Origin: Rhynchopus euleeides
Lineage: Eukaryota > Euglenozoa > Diplonemea > Diplonemida > Diplonemidae
NCBI GenBank assembly: GCA_963210315.1
Contig: OY723261.1
Location: 1,550,001 to 1,614,000, forward strand
Length of the DNA: 64,000 bases
Reading direction: 5' to 3'
Below are positions 1 through 12,338 of the stretch, piece after piece. A model generated the notes under the pieces. The model searched no databases and was not told the origin of the DNA. It saw only the letters and a list, made by a program, of their open reading frames with translations. The number at the start of each line of letters is the position of its first letter. The first letter of the stretch is position 1. Both the position numbers and the translations under genes were made by a program.

Positions 1-2
1 TG

Positions 3-481
3 CTGCAGGAGATCACCAGCGTGCGCTCCTTGAACCTACCCGAAGCCTCTGAAGAGCTTGTCAGCTTTGCGCACGCTCTCATGAAGCACGATCCTGGCCA
101 GCGACCGACTGCACAGGATGCACTTAACCTGCCCTTCATCACGGTATGCTTGAGAGTCGGTGACACAGGATACATAAAGATAGGGGGCCAGTTGGAAGGT
201 TGCTTTGAGGTGAGAGGCAGCTGTATGCAGTACACTGAGGTGCCGACTGACACCCGTGAGGAAGCCAGTCTGCTGAATCGTTGAAGTGTTGTCATCGGAT
301 TCATCCATTGCTCCCCTAAAGAGGGTCCGGACTTGCGCCTTTACTTATTAGTGCAAGTTCTTTCCGCAACCACCCCAACCTACAGATACATAACGATGTC
401 CCGATGTCGGAGCTGTCGTCCTGGCTTGAGAAGAATATCAAGCCTCTGCAGAAAGATGACAATCCGCCCGTGCAGGGCTAG
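3..481 (+). CDS. Protein kinase, C-terminal part (5' end outside window)
   Basis: The window opens in the C-lobe of a eukaryotic protein kinase. The frame reads LQEITSVRSLNLPEASEEL and then a typical kinase subdomain XI, LMKHDPGQRPTAQDAL..PFI, where the invariant Arg of the HPxxRPTA-type motif is R28 counted from base 21. Exon 1 ends at 143, followed by a GTATGC donor at 144. A polypyrimidine-poor acceptor ends at 385 (CCTACAG). The phase-0 second exon, 386-481, adds a 31-residue acidic/basic tail ending KPLQKDDNPPVQG. AATAAA occurs at 591-596, about 110 bases after the stop. The kinase family cannot be assigned without the N-lobe and activation segment. The exon join is inferred from frame and splice signals. 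Confidence 0.7.
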
Positions 482-3400
482 TCGTCACCTGAACTCCCGC
501 AAACCACACGCATAGAAGGTGTGAGGTTGGGGCCAGGGGAAGTCGAAAGCAGCCCCCGTCTCCTGGCTCGCTCGCTTCCCATGGCTTTAGAATAAAGGTC
601 TAGCAACAGATGTGCGACGGCTTCAAGCCTATCTTTTTTTATTATTTTTGCTTCACGTCGGCAAGCCGATGTAGGGCGGTGGGCCCCCGGGCTGTCATTG
701 AGCCTTCAGAAATCCACAAGTCTTGCTGTGGTAGATGGTTCAGTGTCAATCCTCTGCTAGTGCCACGCATTGTTGGCAGCGGCAATGATTTCCAAACCGC
801 GCGTCGGTGGTCAAACAACCAAGCCAGGGGATTTCGCTGTGTCCCAACAGTTGCAGTGTGGCACCCTTTCGTGACCAGGTTCACGAGAGAGCTCAGCATT
901 CTGCCACAACAGAGTGAAGTAACCCCCAAGGCCTCTACTGTTGACGCCCCTTCGGCAATAATTGAAGCAACACAATACCAAAAAAAGCCAACACCCCGCA
1001 CCGCGATTTTGCCCCATTAAACAGGCGCTGTGTGCAGCGAGAAAAGTCCGCTTGCCAAACAGTGGACACCAGCAACAGCATATATCAGTAATGGGGACGC
1101 AGCGGTGTGGCGCAGGTGGTATGGGTGCAATAGGCCAATCTTTCCATCCGTCTCTCTCTCTTTCTCTTCCCGGCTTTATTGCTCCTGGTGGGCTCGTCTC
1201 AAAAACAACGATTGGGTGTTGGGTGGTGGGGTGCCTTGGGTCTCCCGTGCGCATCACAATTCGAGCCTCTCTGGCAGCAACGTTTAGGTGTCACGCTGCC
1301 ACAGGTTTTGCACAGAACAGAAGGGCCCCCTCACTGCCCCCGTTTAGTTTTTGATGTGCTGGTTTGTGGTTATCCGTTAAAGCGGCTTCTGATCTCGAGC
1401 ATATATCCCAGCGCAACAATAAGCTTGTGCGCATGAAATACGCCCGAGACACGCATCAGTGGTGAGATGCCAGCATTAGGTTCCAGTTGTATGTGTGTGG
1501 GCAGTGCATAAAGAGCTGCATCCTCAGTGTGTTCCCGCTGCACCAAAAAATATTCACGTGTGTGTGTGTCGGTCAGAAAGGTGGATCGGGTGCGGAAAGA
1601 ATGCAATGCACGTATTAGAATTACAGTATTTTTTGACGCTATCTTGATGACTACATACCCCGTCCCATCCGGCGAAGTCCTGCCCCTTCTGTGTTCATCG
1701 CAGGATGCGGGCAGTGCCTTTCTTTTGGTGGCAGTCCGAGCAATCGTGCAGCATCTTAGCTCTCAGAGCTCGCGACTTCTTTGCCAGTGCCAGAAGAAAT
1801 GCCGCTGAAAAAAAAAGAAACAAAATTCAAGTTGAATCAAACTCTTCACTCCTCCTACAAATTACCTCCCTCAGATCGCCCGATGGCTAAGATCGGCGCA
1901 AAGCAGACAAATTGAAACAAATCACCAAAAAAAAAAGACCAGCCGCACACGATACGACGCTCCAATGAGTCCACGTCGAGCGAGATGCAGGTATATGAAT
2001 CGCGTCTCATGATCTTTGACAGGCTCGTATGGTGTTGTCGACAGGAATCACTCGCAAACAAGGTCATGGCCATCAGGTTTGCCTTGGAACGAAGTTTCAT
2101 TCCGGCTATGAGCTGATTATAGTGTGAATTTATTCCGAAAGGCCGTGCAAGTGCTATTTCGCAGGCATCTTTGTTTTGAAAGGGGCCTGGCGTCACTGGG
2201 ACAGATTGCGCTTGCAGTGGGCCCGGGTACCAGCCGAACAATGCCGTGCTCTCTGGTGAGGCATCGACATGAAGAACTACCAGGTACGGTCCTGCCGGAG
2301 CAATGTAAATTGTATCAACATCGATGCATGCCAAAGGTGCACAGCTCCCTGGAGTGAGTGTCCTGGCCTTTGGTTTGTGTGAGTTGAGCGGCTGAGTATC
2401 CATCCACTATCTGAAACCCAATGCATAGCAGGCCATTGATCGTCATAACAAACAACCGGTGACGTTACAGCTCTTCGAAGGTCTGGAACTGCACTGCTGC
2501 CAACCGAGTTGAATACTCTGAAGAATGGGCAAGGCGAACACGAATTGGCACAATGGCTGTCCGAGGGACCGGCTAGTTTTAGCACTGCCACCCCGTATCT
2601 CGCCTGAAATGTGCGCCTCGCACCCACCCCCCCTTCCAAGACTGTGAGCGGCAGTGGGCCACATGGCCATCAGGCCAGTGGGCCGTCCGCCTTGCCCTCC
2701 TTCGCCCCGCCCCCCCTCCCACCCCGTCCCAACTCCACACCCCACCCCGCCCCTCTGTTCCTGGTCCTTTCCTATCATCTGCTTCTGTCAGTTTCCAATT
2801 TTATTCCCAACTTTTCTCCGGTGTTCCTGAAGGAAATGTGTACGGGGGTGGTGGGGTGGGGTGGTGGTATTGCCAGAGAGAAGTAAGCCAGTGATCTTTG
2901 CCTGCTGAATATGCAGTCTTCACCTCCGGTTGATGTCACGCAATCGTCGGCCTGGAGGACATACCCCGGCCACTTTGAGGACACCCAGTAGTGCATCGCA
3001 GGGTGGCTTGCTGACCAGCGGCAGGCTGCCAGACTTTCAAGTGCGGGGCAGATGCGTTCTTCAAGGAGGATCGATGGGAACCAATGGTGCAACTTTCAAA
3101 TCGCCTTGCGCTTGAATGTTGCATTTCTGAGTGCGTGCGATGCGTGGGAATGTGTACTTCAATGTTGCTTTCGTGATACCCCAGCACAGCTGTGCGCAAC
3201 GTGCAAATTCTGGCGGGGTGCAGTGAAAATCAGCCGGCACAGAATGTTTAGCACATATGTCGCGGTGTGGTAGCCATTTTGCGCCGAAGGAATTGGCGTT
3301 GCAAATCAACCTTTACATCAACAAGAGTTCTTTTCAAAAGGACAGGCGGGCAGCGCAGTTTAGGTGGAGCCGAACACCCCCGCCCCTGTTACAGTGGGAC

Positions 3401-3981
3401 CCCATTTCTGCCTGCTGGTATCGTATGCAGTGCGTATGGAGTTCGTCACCACCGCCCTCCTCACCCCTCCGGCCTTGCACGACAAATCAACAGTCGGATA
3501 CTCTTTCCAATAGAATTTGGAAGTGACCGGGCATCACAGCGAACACCCGGCAACGCGATGCATCGTTTGCTCTCGAGGGTGGAGGGGCTGGCACATCAAG
3601 AACACGGCATCTGATCTGAGCCTGATTTCATCAGTTATCACACGCGATCAACATGCGTGGGTGATGACGTCCTGTGTTATGTGGATACTGTCTCAAAATC
3701 AGCCTCATCCACCAGGGCGACGTAGTAAGAAATGTTACCAATCTTGTTCAGAGTGTTCAGAAAAGCACTGCCCCTTGGCCTTCCTCGGTGTTAGGGGTGG
3801 TGTAGCTCCGAAGAAATCCCAAAGTGTAGTTTCGCAAGAATTCGGTTTTCGGGTTCACCAACATACAAACCAATCGGGAGAGGCATCGAGCGACGGGCAC
3901 ACGAAGAAGCGGCAGCACTCACAAGCGCCACCTTGTCTCGTGTCCCCATCCTCCCACCCTTATCTCCTCACACCCTTTCCA

Positions 3982-4165
3982 TTTTTACTAGTTACGAGCG
4001 ACGAAGCGGAGCGAGAAGTTGCAAAGTAACGAAGGAAATCGTATGACTGAAACTTTGGGATGATCACCTTCATGCCACTCCACAGGGCTTCAAACACGCC
4101 ATAAAGACATCAGTGTAGGCCCAGCAAAAGGGTAGCCCGGATCTGTTTTCCGCAGTTGCTGGGCT
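3982..4165 (+). repeat. Dispersed repeat family A, copy 1
   Basis: It begins near TTTTTACTAGTTACGAGCG and runs through CGTATGACTGAAACTTTGGG to CGCAGTTGCTGGGC. It matches 45915-46125 over almost its full length and, more weakly, 16521-16667. No coding capacity is seen. The class (SINE, MITE fragment or other) is unknown. Confidence 0.75.
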
Positions 4166-4955
4166 AAGGCCTTTCCAAGAAAGCGGTGCATGCGGTTGTT
4201 GGGGCCCCCGCTCCCTCCCCGACCCACTGGTTTGCTGGTGCGTTGAGGATATCGCCGATGTTAGCGGCTGGTTCATTGTTGGTTGGGTGTCATTTCCCCT
4301 TCTTCTCCAACGAAGCTGCCCTCGGTGGAAAAAGGTGCAGCGATAGACTAAGAGAAATAAAATGACATGGTGGCTGCCGGCACACACAGCCTTTGTGCCC
4401 GAACCACAGCACACTTTCGCAAGGCGTTGCTTTGACACCAGGGCCCCCATCAGTGTACCTCCGCTTTTGTGCAGCACATAACAGCCTTCAGAGCAGGCTT
4501 TGGTGCAAGGGTTCTGGAAGAAAAGTGTCACTTCAACTCTGCCGCTCTTCCTCTACTACTTGGTACTTCGTTTGATGCGTTGACGCTTCCACACACACTT
4601 ACAAACCCACTTGCCTGATGAAGGGGGTGGTGTGTAGAGCACGTTTGGCAGAGCTGAATGACACTTTCCGCGCGAAGGTCGTGTGCGTAAAAAATATTTC
4701 GTTAAAAAAATGCGGAAGGGAACTGCGCAACAAATCCACCCCTCCCCAATGCGACGATTGTGTTCGTTTGGGCTCTTGAGGAGTCGTGTCATAGATACGA
4801 AAAATAGCCTGACCTCCCCCCTGATGGGAAAGCCCGTGGCAGGGGGGGGGGGGTATCGGGTTGGGGGACGGGAGGGACAATCAAGTGGATTTCTTCAGAG
4901 TTCGTCGGGAGAGAAGAGAATGGCACCCCACCCCTTCCCCCCATCCTCCTTCGGG

Positions 4956-5020
4956 TTGCGAGAAGGGTGGCTGGGAGACTTGCCTTTGCCTTCACTCTCG
5001 AGAATCAAACCGCCCCCACC
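4956..5020 (+). repeat. Introner-like short repeat, copy 1
   Basis: The copy reads TTGCGAGAAGG, then CTGGGAGACTTGCCTTTGCC, then CTCTCGAGAATCAAAC, followed by a C-rich tract. It shares these blocks in the same order with 9668-9712, 15693-15765, 17148-17190 and 38767-38846. Here it lies in DNA with no supported gene. Confidence 0.65.
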
Positions 5021-5412
5021 CTCGTCCTCGCGGGAGGGGCACTGCTGGGGAAGCAGCAGGAAACCGTGGCACAATAATGTTTCAGAATCGTTCAGTACCT
5101 ACCAACCGCCGTTCTCCCGTCGAGTGGCTCGTCGGCCGATTTGGTTTTCACTCCAACACCCTGGCCGGCTGCAGCCCCGCTCTGCTGTACCCTGAGTAGG
5201 GCCCGTGTGCGTGTGTGTTGGAGGATTGGGGGCTTTTCACGGGAAATGAGTTGAATTTGCCGTTGCTGCCCCACCCACCCCCACCCCCACAACCCCTCCT
5301 GCCACCGCCACCTGTCCTGTTGGTCCTTTTGGCCGCCCTGTCTCGACGCCGCCTGGCATTTTGCTGAGGGCGCGGCGGTGCTGACAGATTTGGTGGAAAA
5401 AAAAACCCATGC

Positions 5413-7476
5413 TGGGGTAATCAGGCTGGGGAAAAAACAACAAATCACAACAAATCACACCCGATCGTCAGCTGATTGAGGGTGTGATATGAGGGTTCTA
5501 TCCAACAAGGATATCAAGGCGGCACTTTCAAAGTCCTGCCAAGGACAGCGCCACGTGGGTGTGTGCTTCTGATATATGTTATGTCATCATGTGAACCCTC
5601 CCCAGCGTGTGCCAACATCCCTGACACGCTCACGAAAAGCATGACACGGAGAAAACAGGTGCCGAAACAACCTGCCGAGCACACGGGTGGTGCCACGTTG
5701 ATCCACGCAGCGATCTCCCATGACAGGAAGCCTTGTCGCCACGGCAGAGTCGCCGCAGACTGTGGGAGAGGTGTCGCCAGTCACCTTGAGGTTGCAGTGT
5801 GTCATCAGGCTAAGACCCGTGCCCTCTTCACCTCCCCCGTTAGGTTGCTCCCATATCGTTGCCTGCTTTGGGGCCTGAAGGACATAGGGGTCCAGCAGGC
5901 ACTTGAGCATCGCAAGGCATGAGTGGCTGTTTCAAACTCCTGGTGCAAGCACCCGTCATGGTCTGGGGAAGCCCTCCCAGGTAGTTTAACGTCTTGCCCA
6001 GGACAACAGATCACACCTCATCACAACTCATCACAACTCATCACAACTCATCGTCGTCAGCTGATTGAGGGTGTGATATGAGGGTTCTATCCAACAAGGA
6101 TATCAAGGCGGCACTTTCAAAGTCCTGCCAAGGACAGCGCCACGTGGGTGTGTGCTTCTGATATATGTTATGTCATCATGTGAACCCTCCCCAGCGTGTG
6201 CCAACATCCCTGACACGCTCACGAAAAGCATGACACGGAGAAAACAGGTGCCGAAACAACCTGCCGAGCACACGGGTGGTGCCACGTTGATCCACGCAGC
6301 GATCTCCCATGACAGGAATCCTTGTCGCCACGGCAGAGTCGCCGCAGACTGTGGGAGAGGTGTCGCCAGTCACCTTGAGGTTGCAGTGTGTCATCAGGCT
6401 AAGACCCGTGCCCTCTTCACCTCCCCTGTTAGGTTGCTCCCATATCGTTGCCTGCTTTGGGGCCTGAAGGACATAGGGGTCCAGCAGGCACTTGAGCATC
6501 GCAAGGCATGAGTGGCTGTTTCAAACTCCTGGTGCAAGCACCCGTCATGGTCTGGGGAAGCCCTCCCAGGTAGTTTAACGTCTTGCCCAGGACAACAGAT
6601 CACACCTCATCACAACTCATCACAACTCATCACAACTCATCACAACTCATCACAACTCATCACAACTCATCACAAAAGGGTCACAAGTCGTCACAACTGG
6701 TCGCAACAAATCACAACTGGCCACAACAAATCGCAACAAATCGCAACAAATCACAACAAATCACAACATTTGGCGTTGTGATTTGTTGTGATCGGGCCCG
6801 GTTCCTCACGGTATGGTCCTTCGGGGCCAGGCTGCGATGCCAGCACGCTAACCCAAATTGCAATACGATTTGTTGTGATTTATTGTCCTGGGCAAGACGT
6901 TAAACTACCTGGGAGGGCTTCCCCAGACCATGACGGGTGCTTGCACCAGGAGTTTGAAACAGCCACTCATGCCTTGCGATGCTCAAGTGCCTGCTGGACC
7001 CCTATGTCCTTCAGGCCCCAAAGCAGGCAACGATATGGGAGCAACCTAACAGGGGAGGTGAAGAGGGCACGGGTCTTAGCCTGATGACACACTGCAACCT
7101 CAAGGTGACTGGCGACACCTCTCCCACAGTCTGCGGCACTCTGCCGTGGCGACAAGGCTTCCTGTCATGGGAGATCGCTGCGTGGATCAACGTGGCACCA
7201 CCCGTGTGCTCGGCAGGTTGTTTCGGCACCTGTTTTCTCCGTGTCATGCTTTTCGTGAGCGTGTCAGGGATGTTGGCACACGCTGGGGAGGGTTCACATG
7301 ATGACATAACATATATCAGAAGCACACACCCACGTGGCGCTGTCCTTGGCAGGACTTTGAAAGTGCCGCCTTGATATCCTTGTTGGATAGAACCCTCATA
7401 TCACACCCTCAATCAGCTGACGATCGGGTGTGATTCGTTGTGATTTGTTGTTTTTTCCCCCAGCCTGATTACCCCA
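5413..7476. mobile_element. Foldback DNA element with ~0.6 kb inverted arms, non-autonomous
   Basis: The arms are inverted repeats. The left end starts TGGGGTAATCAGGCTGGGG (5413) and the right end is its reverse complement ending at 7476, with one base of length variation in the G run. Both sides are flanked by CATGC (5408-5412 and 7477-7481), a possible 5-bp target duplication. The left arm carries two direct copies of a 589-bp unit (5466-6054 and 6055-about 6640) and the right arm one inverted copy (about 6884-7426); the copies differ by only a few substitutions. The centre holds 10-bp ATCACAACTC and 9-bp ACAAATCGC-like tandem repeats, a hairpin near 6745-6792 and about 70 bp of unique sequence. 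No transposase is seen. The frames in the arms are mirror copies and probably non-coding. Confidence 0.85.
6600..6792. repeat. Tandem CACAAC-type repeats at the foldback centre
   Basis: About seven copies of ATCACAACTC (6600-6672) are followed by degenerate ACAAATC(A/G)CA units to 6770. An inverted stretch, ACAAATCACAAC / GTTGTGATTTGT, can fold back. The same ACAAATCAC word occurs at both outer termini (5438-5458 and 7430-7450), as expected of subterminal protein-binding repeats; that role is inference. Confidence 0.7.
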
Positions 7477-10400
7477 CATGCCGAAGGCAAGGCAAAGTTC
7501 AACCTGTGTCTCCTGCATATGCAGAAGAACGAGCCTCGTGCGCTAGCCCCACCGAGCAGCCCTGAGGCCCGCAGGGTCAGGGCGGTGTGCGGCGTGTCTC
7601 TCCCTCGCCCTGCCCCATCGTCTCCCTCTCCCGTATATCGATGTCACTGATGACACGAGTCTCTCGGAGACAGCAATTCACTGTGACCTAGGAGAGCGGG
7701 AAAATATCGTCCCCATCTTGCGCAGTCCCTTGGCATCAGTTGCCAGGGTCGCGCGATCCGCAACCAAAAAGGGGTGAGGAGGGGGGGGGGTGGTGATGGT
7801 GGTGAGAGAGAGAGAGAGAGTCGGGTGCCTCCCATGTGTATTTGATGTGCATCCTTTTCCAAACCCCAAACCAACGTATGGCGTTCCGTGTGGGCTTGGG
7901 AGGAAGGGGGGGGGGTGGTGGTGGTCTGTTTCTATTGCTGTTGGGGGGGGGGCAGGGGGGTGGCGGGTTTCAACATGTGCAGTGTTTCATCTTTTAGAGC
8001 CAACCTCACGCTTCCCCCTGAGTTGACTGGATGGACATTTATTTTTTTCGCTATATTTTTTTTGGATTATTTTGCCCCCGGCACACAAAAATGCCCCCGT
8101 TCGCAAGCCACAATGTAGATAAAAGGATGCCGTGTGCACCGCGTTCCCCTTTCGCACTTGTGGCATAGATATGTGATTCGTATGTTAGCAGTGATAAACG
8201 GGGCGATGTGTGGTTCTGAATGGTTGTGAGATATCTACCCGGATAACATCAAAAATGCCATCAGGAAGAGAGAATAATATCGTACATGTTGGACGGGGTG
8301 CTGCCTTGTGTGTGTGTGCATCACCTTGCTGTCGGCCGCATATCTGACCCTTGTCCCTGAGTGGCAGAAGTCCACCAACAGCTATTCATATGGCTTCCAC
8401 ACCGAGAGCCGCACAACTGGAACGAACTTATGAGCCCCCCATCCCCACCACCTCCTCTTTTATCCTTGCAGAACCACGTCGCAGGGTACGTGTGTGAACC
8501 AATAACGCAGAGGCCCGCCGCGGTGCATCTTTCGCACAGTGTTGGGTGCTTATAATTCACACGCCTTTCATCGACACGTCAGGTCCCCTCATCACCAGCA
8601 CCCCGCCCCCCTGGTATCCTGCCTTGGCGGCAGTGGTGCGGGTGTCGGGGGGAGGGGCGACCCCCCCCCTTCACACTCACAGCCGTGTAGTTAACTGGCT
8701 CCAAGGTTCTTGAATCCTGGTGCAGTGCAGTGCAGTGTGAGGAACGGTTGGCAGCGGGCAACATCGGAGTTTTCTCGGTGTGTCCGACACTGAGCAAATT
8801 CAAAAATCGGTTCACGTGTGCAATGAGTTTCGGGATGGGTGGTGTGTGCCAGCGAACCGGTTCATCTCACTATGCCATGGCACGTCGTGATTGTGGGGGA
8901 TGCTAAAATCGCTGACACGCCGGGGGAAGGGGGGGGTGGCAGGGCAAAATTCGGAGGTCAAAACCGGTGACAACAATAAAATGCCCACAGGAGAACCCGA
9001 AACAGCGGCCCCTCTCGCCGGGGGCTGCTTGAATCACAGCCAGAATTGTTCAAAACCTATTCAGCAAGCCAGGGCAACCTGTTCAAACGCAGGACCTCTG
9101 GAGTGGGGCTGTCGCCATCTGTGAATGGAATTCCTTCTGGCAAGCAAAGATTGTGCACGGCACAGCCATGGAGATACCAAAAAAGGCAAAAAAAAATGAA
9201 GCGAAAAATATGAACAGAATTGAACGATGGCAAAATGCCCTGCCCGATTTGCACTGCGCAGGGTCCGAAGTTGGGCGACAGGTCAGTCGCCCGATTGCAT
9301 TTCCGAGTGGCTCTCGTGGTGGTGCGTATGGCGCATGCCACTCAAAAAAACGCGGAATATCTCGGGGTGGGGTGAGGGGTGGGTTGGGGGGGGGTTAGGG
9401 GTGCAGGGCGAGATTGGGAGGGGTGGGAGGAGGCCGCATGGCGCATCAACACATAACACCAAGACAACACAACAAAGCAAACTCATACCGGGTGGGGGGG
9501 GGGGGCTGAAAGAAGGAGATGCCAAGGACGGCCGAACCCTTGTCCGGGCCAGCACTTGGTAGGCCGAAAACTGCCGAAGAAAAATGGATGGCGAAACGGA
9601 AGTGGCGACGCGACGCGTCGGGAGAACTGCGCAGGTTAAGCACCCCCTCCCCCCCCCCCACCACTCCCGGGAGATTTACTTTTCCATTCCCTCTCGACGA
9701 TCAAACCCCCCCACCACTCCCACCACCCCGTTGAACGATTTGCACGATTGTTGGAGGTGTCAGCACCCCCTGGCGAGAGGGGTCGCTGTTTCGAGTTCTC
9801 CTACACATTTTGGTATTCCTACCACCTTGCAGCCTACACAACCACCCCAGGCCAGACGACACGTTTATCTGCCGCACGTACACCTGAGAGGTTGGCCGAG
9901 TTCGGTCGACACTGCTTCTCAGCCCCCCACGCGAACCCCCAGGTTCTTGCGAGATAGCACCCACCCCTTGCTTGACCCAGGGAGCGCCGTGGTTTCATCT
10001 CAACTCCCACTTGAAGTTTCTCGAGTTCTTTGTTGTCTCCCCCACCCTTTGTGGTTTACCGCCCATTTTTCTGCATTTTTTATCCCAGTTAGCCTGTTGC
10101 AAGCGACTCCCGCGGCGTGAACTCCGCGAAGAGGGCCTGTGCCCCCGGCTAATAAAAAAGAGAGGGCAGGAACATTTGCCTCGACAAAACGAAACAAATC
10201 CCCTCCTTTTTCTTTTTCTTTTCTTGACCACCTGAAGTTTGTGAACAGACAGCCCACCTATTCCCCCCCCCCCCTTCCCTTCCAACCCCCTCTTTTGGCG
10301 CCCAAACAACACGCCCCCCCCCCCCCCATATTCTTTTTTCTGAGCGAAGGCCAATAGCACTCTCCCCTTGATAGCAACGAGCCGACCCTCACATCCCCTT

Positions 10401-10517
10401 TCACTACTCACCTCACCTCGTTCCCTTCGCCCCACCCCACCCCTACACCCTACCCCACACCCTTCACCCTGCACGGCCCTCTGGGCGCGGATGTCCCTGT
10501 GAGCTGCGGGGGCCACA
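7477..10517. other. Intergenic, low complexity; no supported gene
   Basis: This stretch has many homopolymer and simple-sequence tracts: GA repeats near 7803-7818, G runs at 7783, 7908 and 9489, and C runs at 9650, 10262 and 10312. It has one introner-like repeat (9668-9712). Several frames of 70-170 codons exist but they run through these tracts and match no family I recognise. Confidence 0.5.
9668..9712 (+). repeat. Introner-like short repeat, copy 2
   Basis: GGGAGATTTACTTTTCCATT followed by CCCTCTCGACGATCAAAC and a C run. It is nearly identical to the core of the copy at 15693-15765. No flanking gene is supported here. Confidence 0.65.
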
Positions 10518-11778
10518 ATGGGTCAGTCGCAGAGCCTGCGCGCAGTGGTGCTGGATGCGAGCGGCAAGGAGACACCCGAATGCTGGGCACGGGAGGGCCT
10601 GCTGCAGGCCGAGGGGCGTAGGGTGCTGCTGGCCGGGGGTTCTGTGCGGGGCGCCCCCCACGTGGAGATCGCCCGGGCAGGGGAGGGCACGGTGACACCG
10701 TCGGGGGTGTTCCTCTACATTGGCATGGCACCGGGTGTCAGCATCCCGTGGCTGTGCGCGGCTCTGCCGGGGTGGCTGGAAGAGATTGGGGGGAACCCGA
10801 ATGCCGCGCTGCTGATGGTGGATCGGGCCTCTTCCGAGCAGATGCAGCATGCGCGCGAGGCGTTGCGGAAGCTGTTGGCACCCCCGTCTGTTCTTTCCAC
10901 TCTCGCTCTGTTTGTCTACGCGCCGCGTGAGTGCGGCGTGACCCGCGGCAGGATGCAGCCATGCAATGCTGCTACGCACGCAAAGCCCCAGTCTCTCCCC
11001 CACCCATTCACCGTGGTGTCGGTGTCGCAGTCGTCTATGCTTATCTCTCCGTCCAACCCGAATGCCGCTGCAGCACAGACACCCAGTGGGACGGTCCAGC
11101 CGTATGAGTTTGTCCCCCTGAACCCGTCGGGGCCGCAGAGCGGGGCGGCAGGCTCGCTTGAGACGGTGCTGCAACAGCTTCAGGTGTGTTGCTTATTGTG
11201 TCATCCTGTGAGGGTCTGGGTTGCATGTTTTTTCAACACAACCACCACAACCACCACCCCGACAGGGCGGCACGGCAAGCGCGACCTGCGTGCTGGGGAT
11301 CAACGGGCGTGAGATGAGCGTGATCCCCCCTGAGGTGCTGTGCCACGACGAGGTGCCGCCCTCCCTGCTCGTGAGCATACAGAGCCAGGCGGGTGTGGGT
11401 CTGACGGTCGGGATGGTGCCGCTGTCGGTGCTGTGGCACAGGCCGGAGCGCGAGGAGGAGGAAACAGTTGCCCACCGGCTTGGGCTCCTTCGGTCGTGCA
11501 ACGAGGAACTGACTGAGCGCATCCATTCGCGGTCACGGCTGATGTGGGCCTGCGAGAAGTCGCCGACACTTTCCCTGCTGTCGCAGGATGCGGTCAGCTG
11601 CATCAGTCTCTTCCTCCACAGCCCTGTGCTGCTGCACAGCAACTTCCGCGTGGATCTCTCGGAGCTGTCGCACGCACTGCAGTGGGCAGTGGTGCACGGC
11701 ATTGTGCACGACCAGCGGGATGCAAACAGTATCCACCCTCAGAATCATCAGACCCCTCCTACCCCGGCTGCTGCCTGA
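10518..11778 (+). CDS. Two-exon protein, N-myristoylation signal, weak Arf-like segment
   Basis: The exons are 10518-11183 and 11266-11778, joined in phase 0 (donor GTGTGT at 11184; acceptor CCCCGACAG ending 11265), giving 392 residues. The start MGQSQS fits the N-myristoylation pattern (Gly2, Ser6), implying membrane attachment. Residues of about 95-135, NAALLMVDRASSEQMQHARE then LRKLL, resemble the part of Arf/Arl GTPases where VVDSxDRxR..EAREEL occurs. However, the P-loop GxxxxGK(S/T), the DxxG motif and the NKxD motif are not visible, so GTP binding is doubtful. The middle is low in complexity (Pro, Ser, Asn, Ala). The second exon (...GTASATCVLGINGREMSVI...) is unrecognised. A GTGAGT at 10927 could be a second donor but the obvious acceptors break the frame. 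The gene is strongly GC-rich, unlike its flanks, supporting it as real. The Arf relation is a weak inference. Confidence 0.65.
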
Positions 11779-12172
11779 CAACGGTCGCCCAGCTGACCGG
11801 GTGTGGGGGATGTGCGGTGGTTACGTGGTCCCACCGTGGAAACACGGTTCATCTCGTATGCAGATGAATCATGCAGGGGGTAGCAATCAGCACTTCGTCA
11901 CGTGGCATGTCATTCAATGAGCAAATATATGCGGCACTGGTGTGACCAGAAGAGCCCCGGATAACAGCGCCCCCTTTTGCAAGGGGCTGCTCGGGGCCTG
12001 TCAGCAAATCGTTCAAAATCAACAACCTTCTTCATGATGCTTCCCTCCAGCCCCATCCGCCGCGCGTGGTTTTATATGGTTCAACCCTTGTGGATCTACT
12101 GTCGCCATCCTCTACATCCTCTCTATGTTCTTCCTCATCAGCCTCCCTTCGCCTTCAACGACAATCAGAGGG

Positions 12173-12338
12173 CTGTGTGACGCATGGTTCGACGCTGCTG
12201 CCCACGTCCCTTGCGGGCACTCGCAGAGCGGCCATGGATATGCGTAACGCAGCAGGGCGTGCCCTGCAGCTTTGCTTTCCGAGCACGTCCAGCGGGGAGC
12301 TGTGCATCACAAACCAATTGACGGTCGTTGTTTGGTGT
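12173..12338 (+). repeat. Dispersed repeat, inverted partner of 52393-52576
   Basis: Starting CTGTGTGACGCATGGTTCG and running to about GACGGTCGTTGTTTGGTGT, the sequence is nearly identical to the reverse complement of the segment inside the long intron of the SAMHD1-like gene, with one indel near 12310. No coding assignment. Confidence 0.75.

Larger units (their letters stand above)
482..5412. other. Intergenic, repeat-bearing; no supported gene
   Basis: No open frame here resembles a known family. The longest is on the minus strand, 2403-1855 (182 codons), with a plausible amino-acid mix but no recognisable domain and none of the strong third-position GC of the real genes; I rate it about 0.15 as coding. 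A short plus-strand frame ending at 5199 (MFQNRSVPTNRRSPVEWL...) is similarly unproven. The segment holds one dispersed repeat (about 3982-4165), one introner-like repeat (4956-5020), pyrimidine-rich tracts and a G run near 4842. Confidence 0.5.

Noticed and set aside
1855-2403. Minus-strand 182-codon frame as a gene
   Set aside because: No recognised family, no splice context, and base composition unlike the supported genes; only mentioned.
5514-7374. Repeated open frames of 60-131 codons in the foldback arms
   Set aside because: They occur as mirror copies on both strands because the DNA is an inverted repeat, and they match no domain.
10927-11030. Possible extra intron in the 10518 gene (GTGAGT...TCGCAG)
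   Set aside because: Its length is not a multiple of three and would break the downstream frame; kept unspliced.
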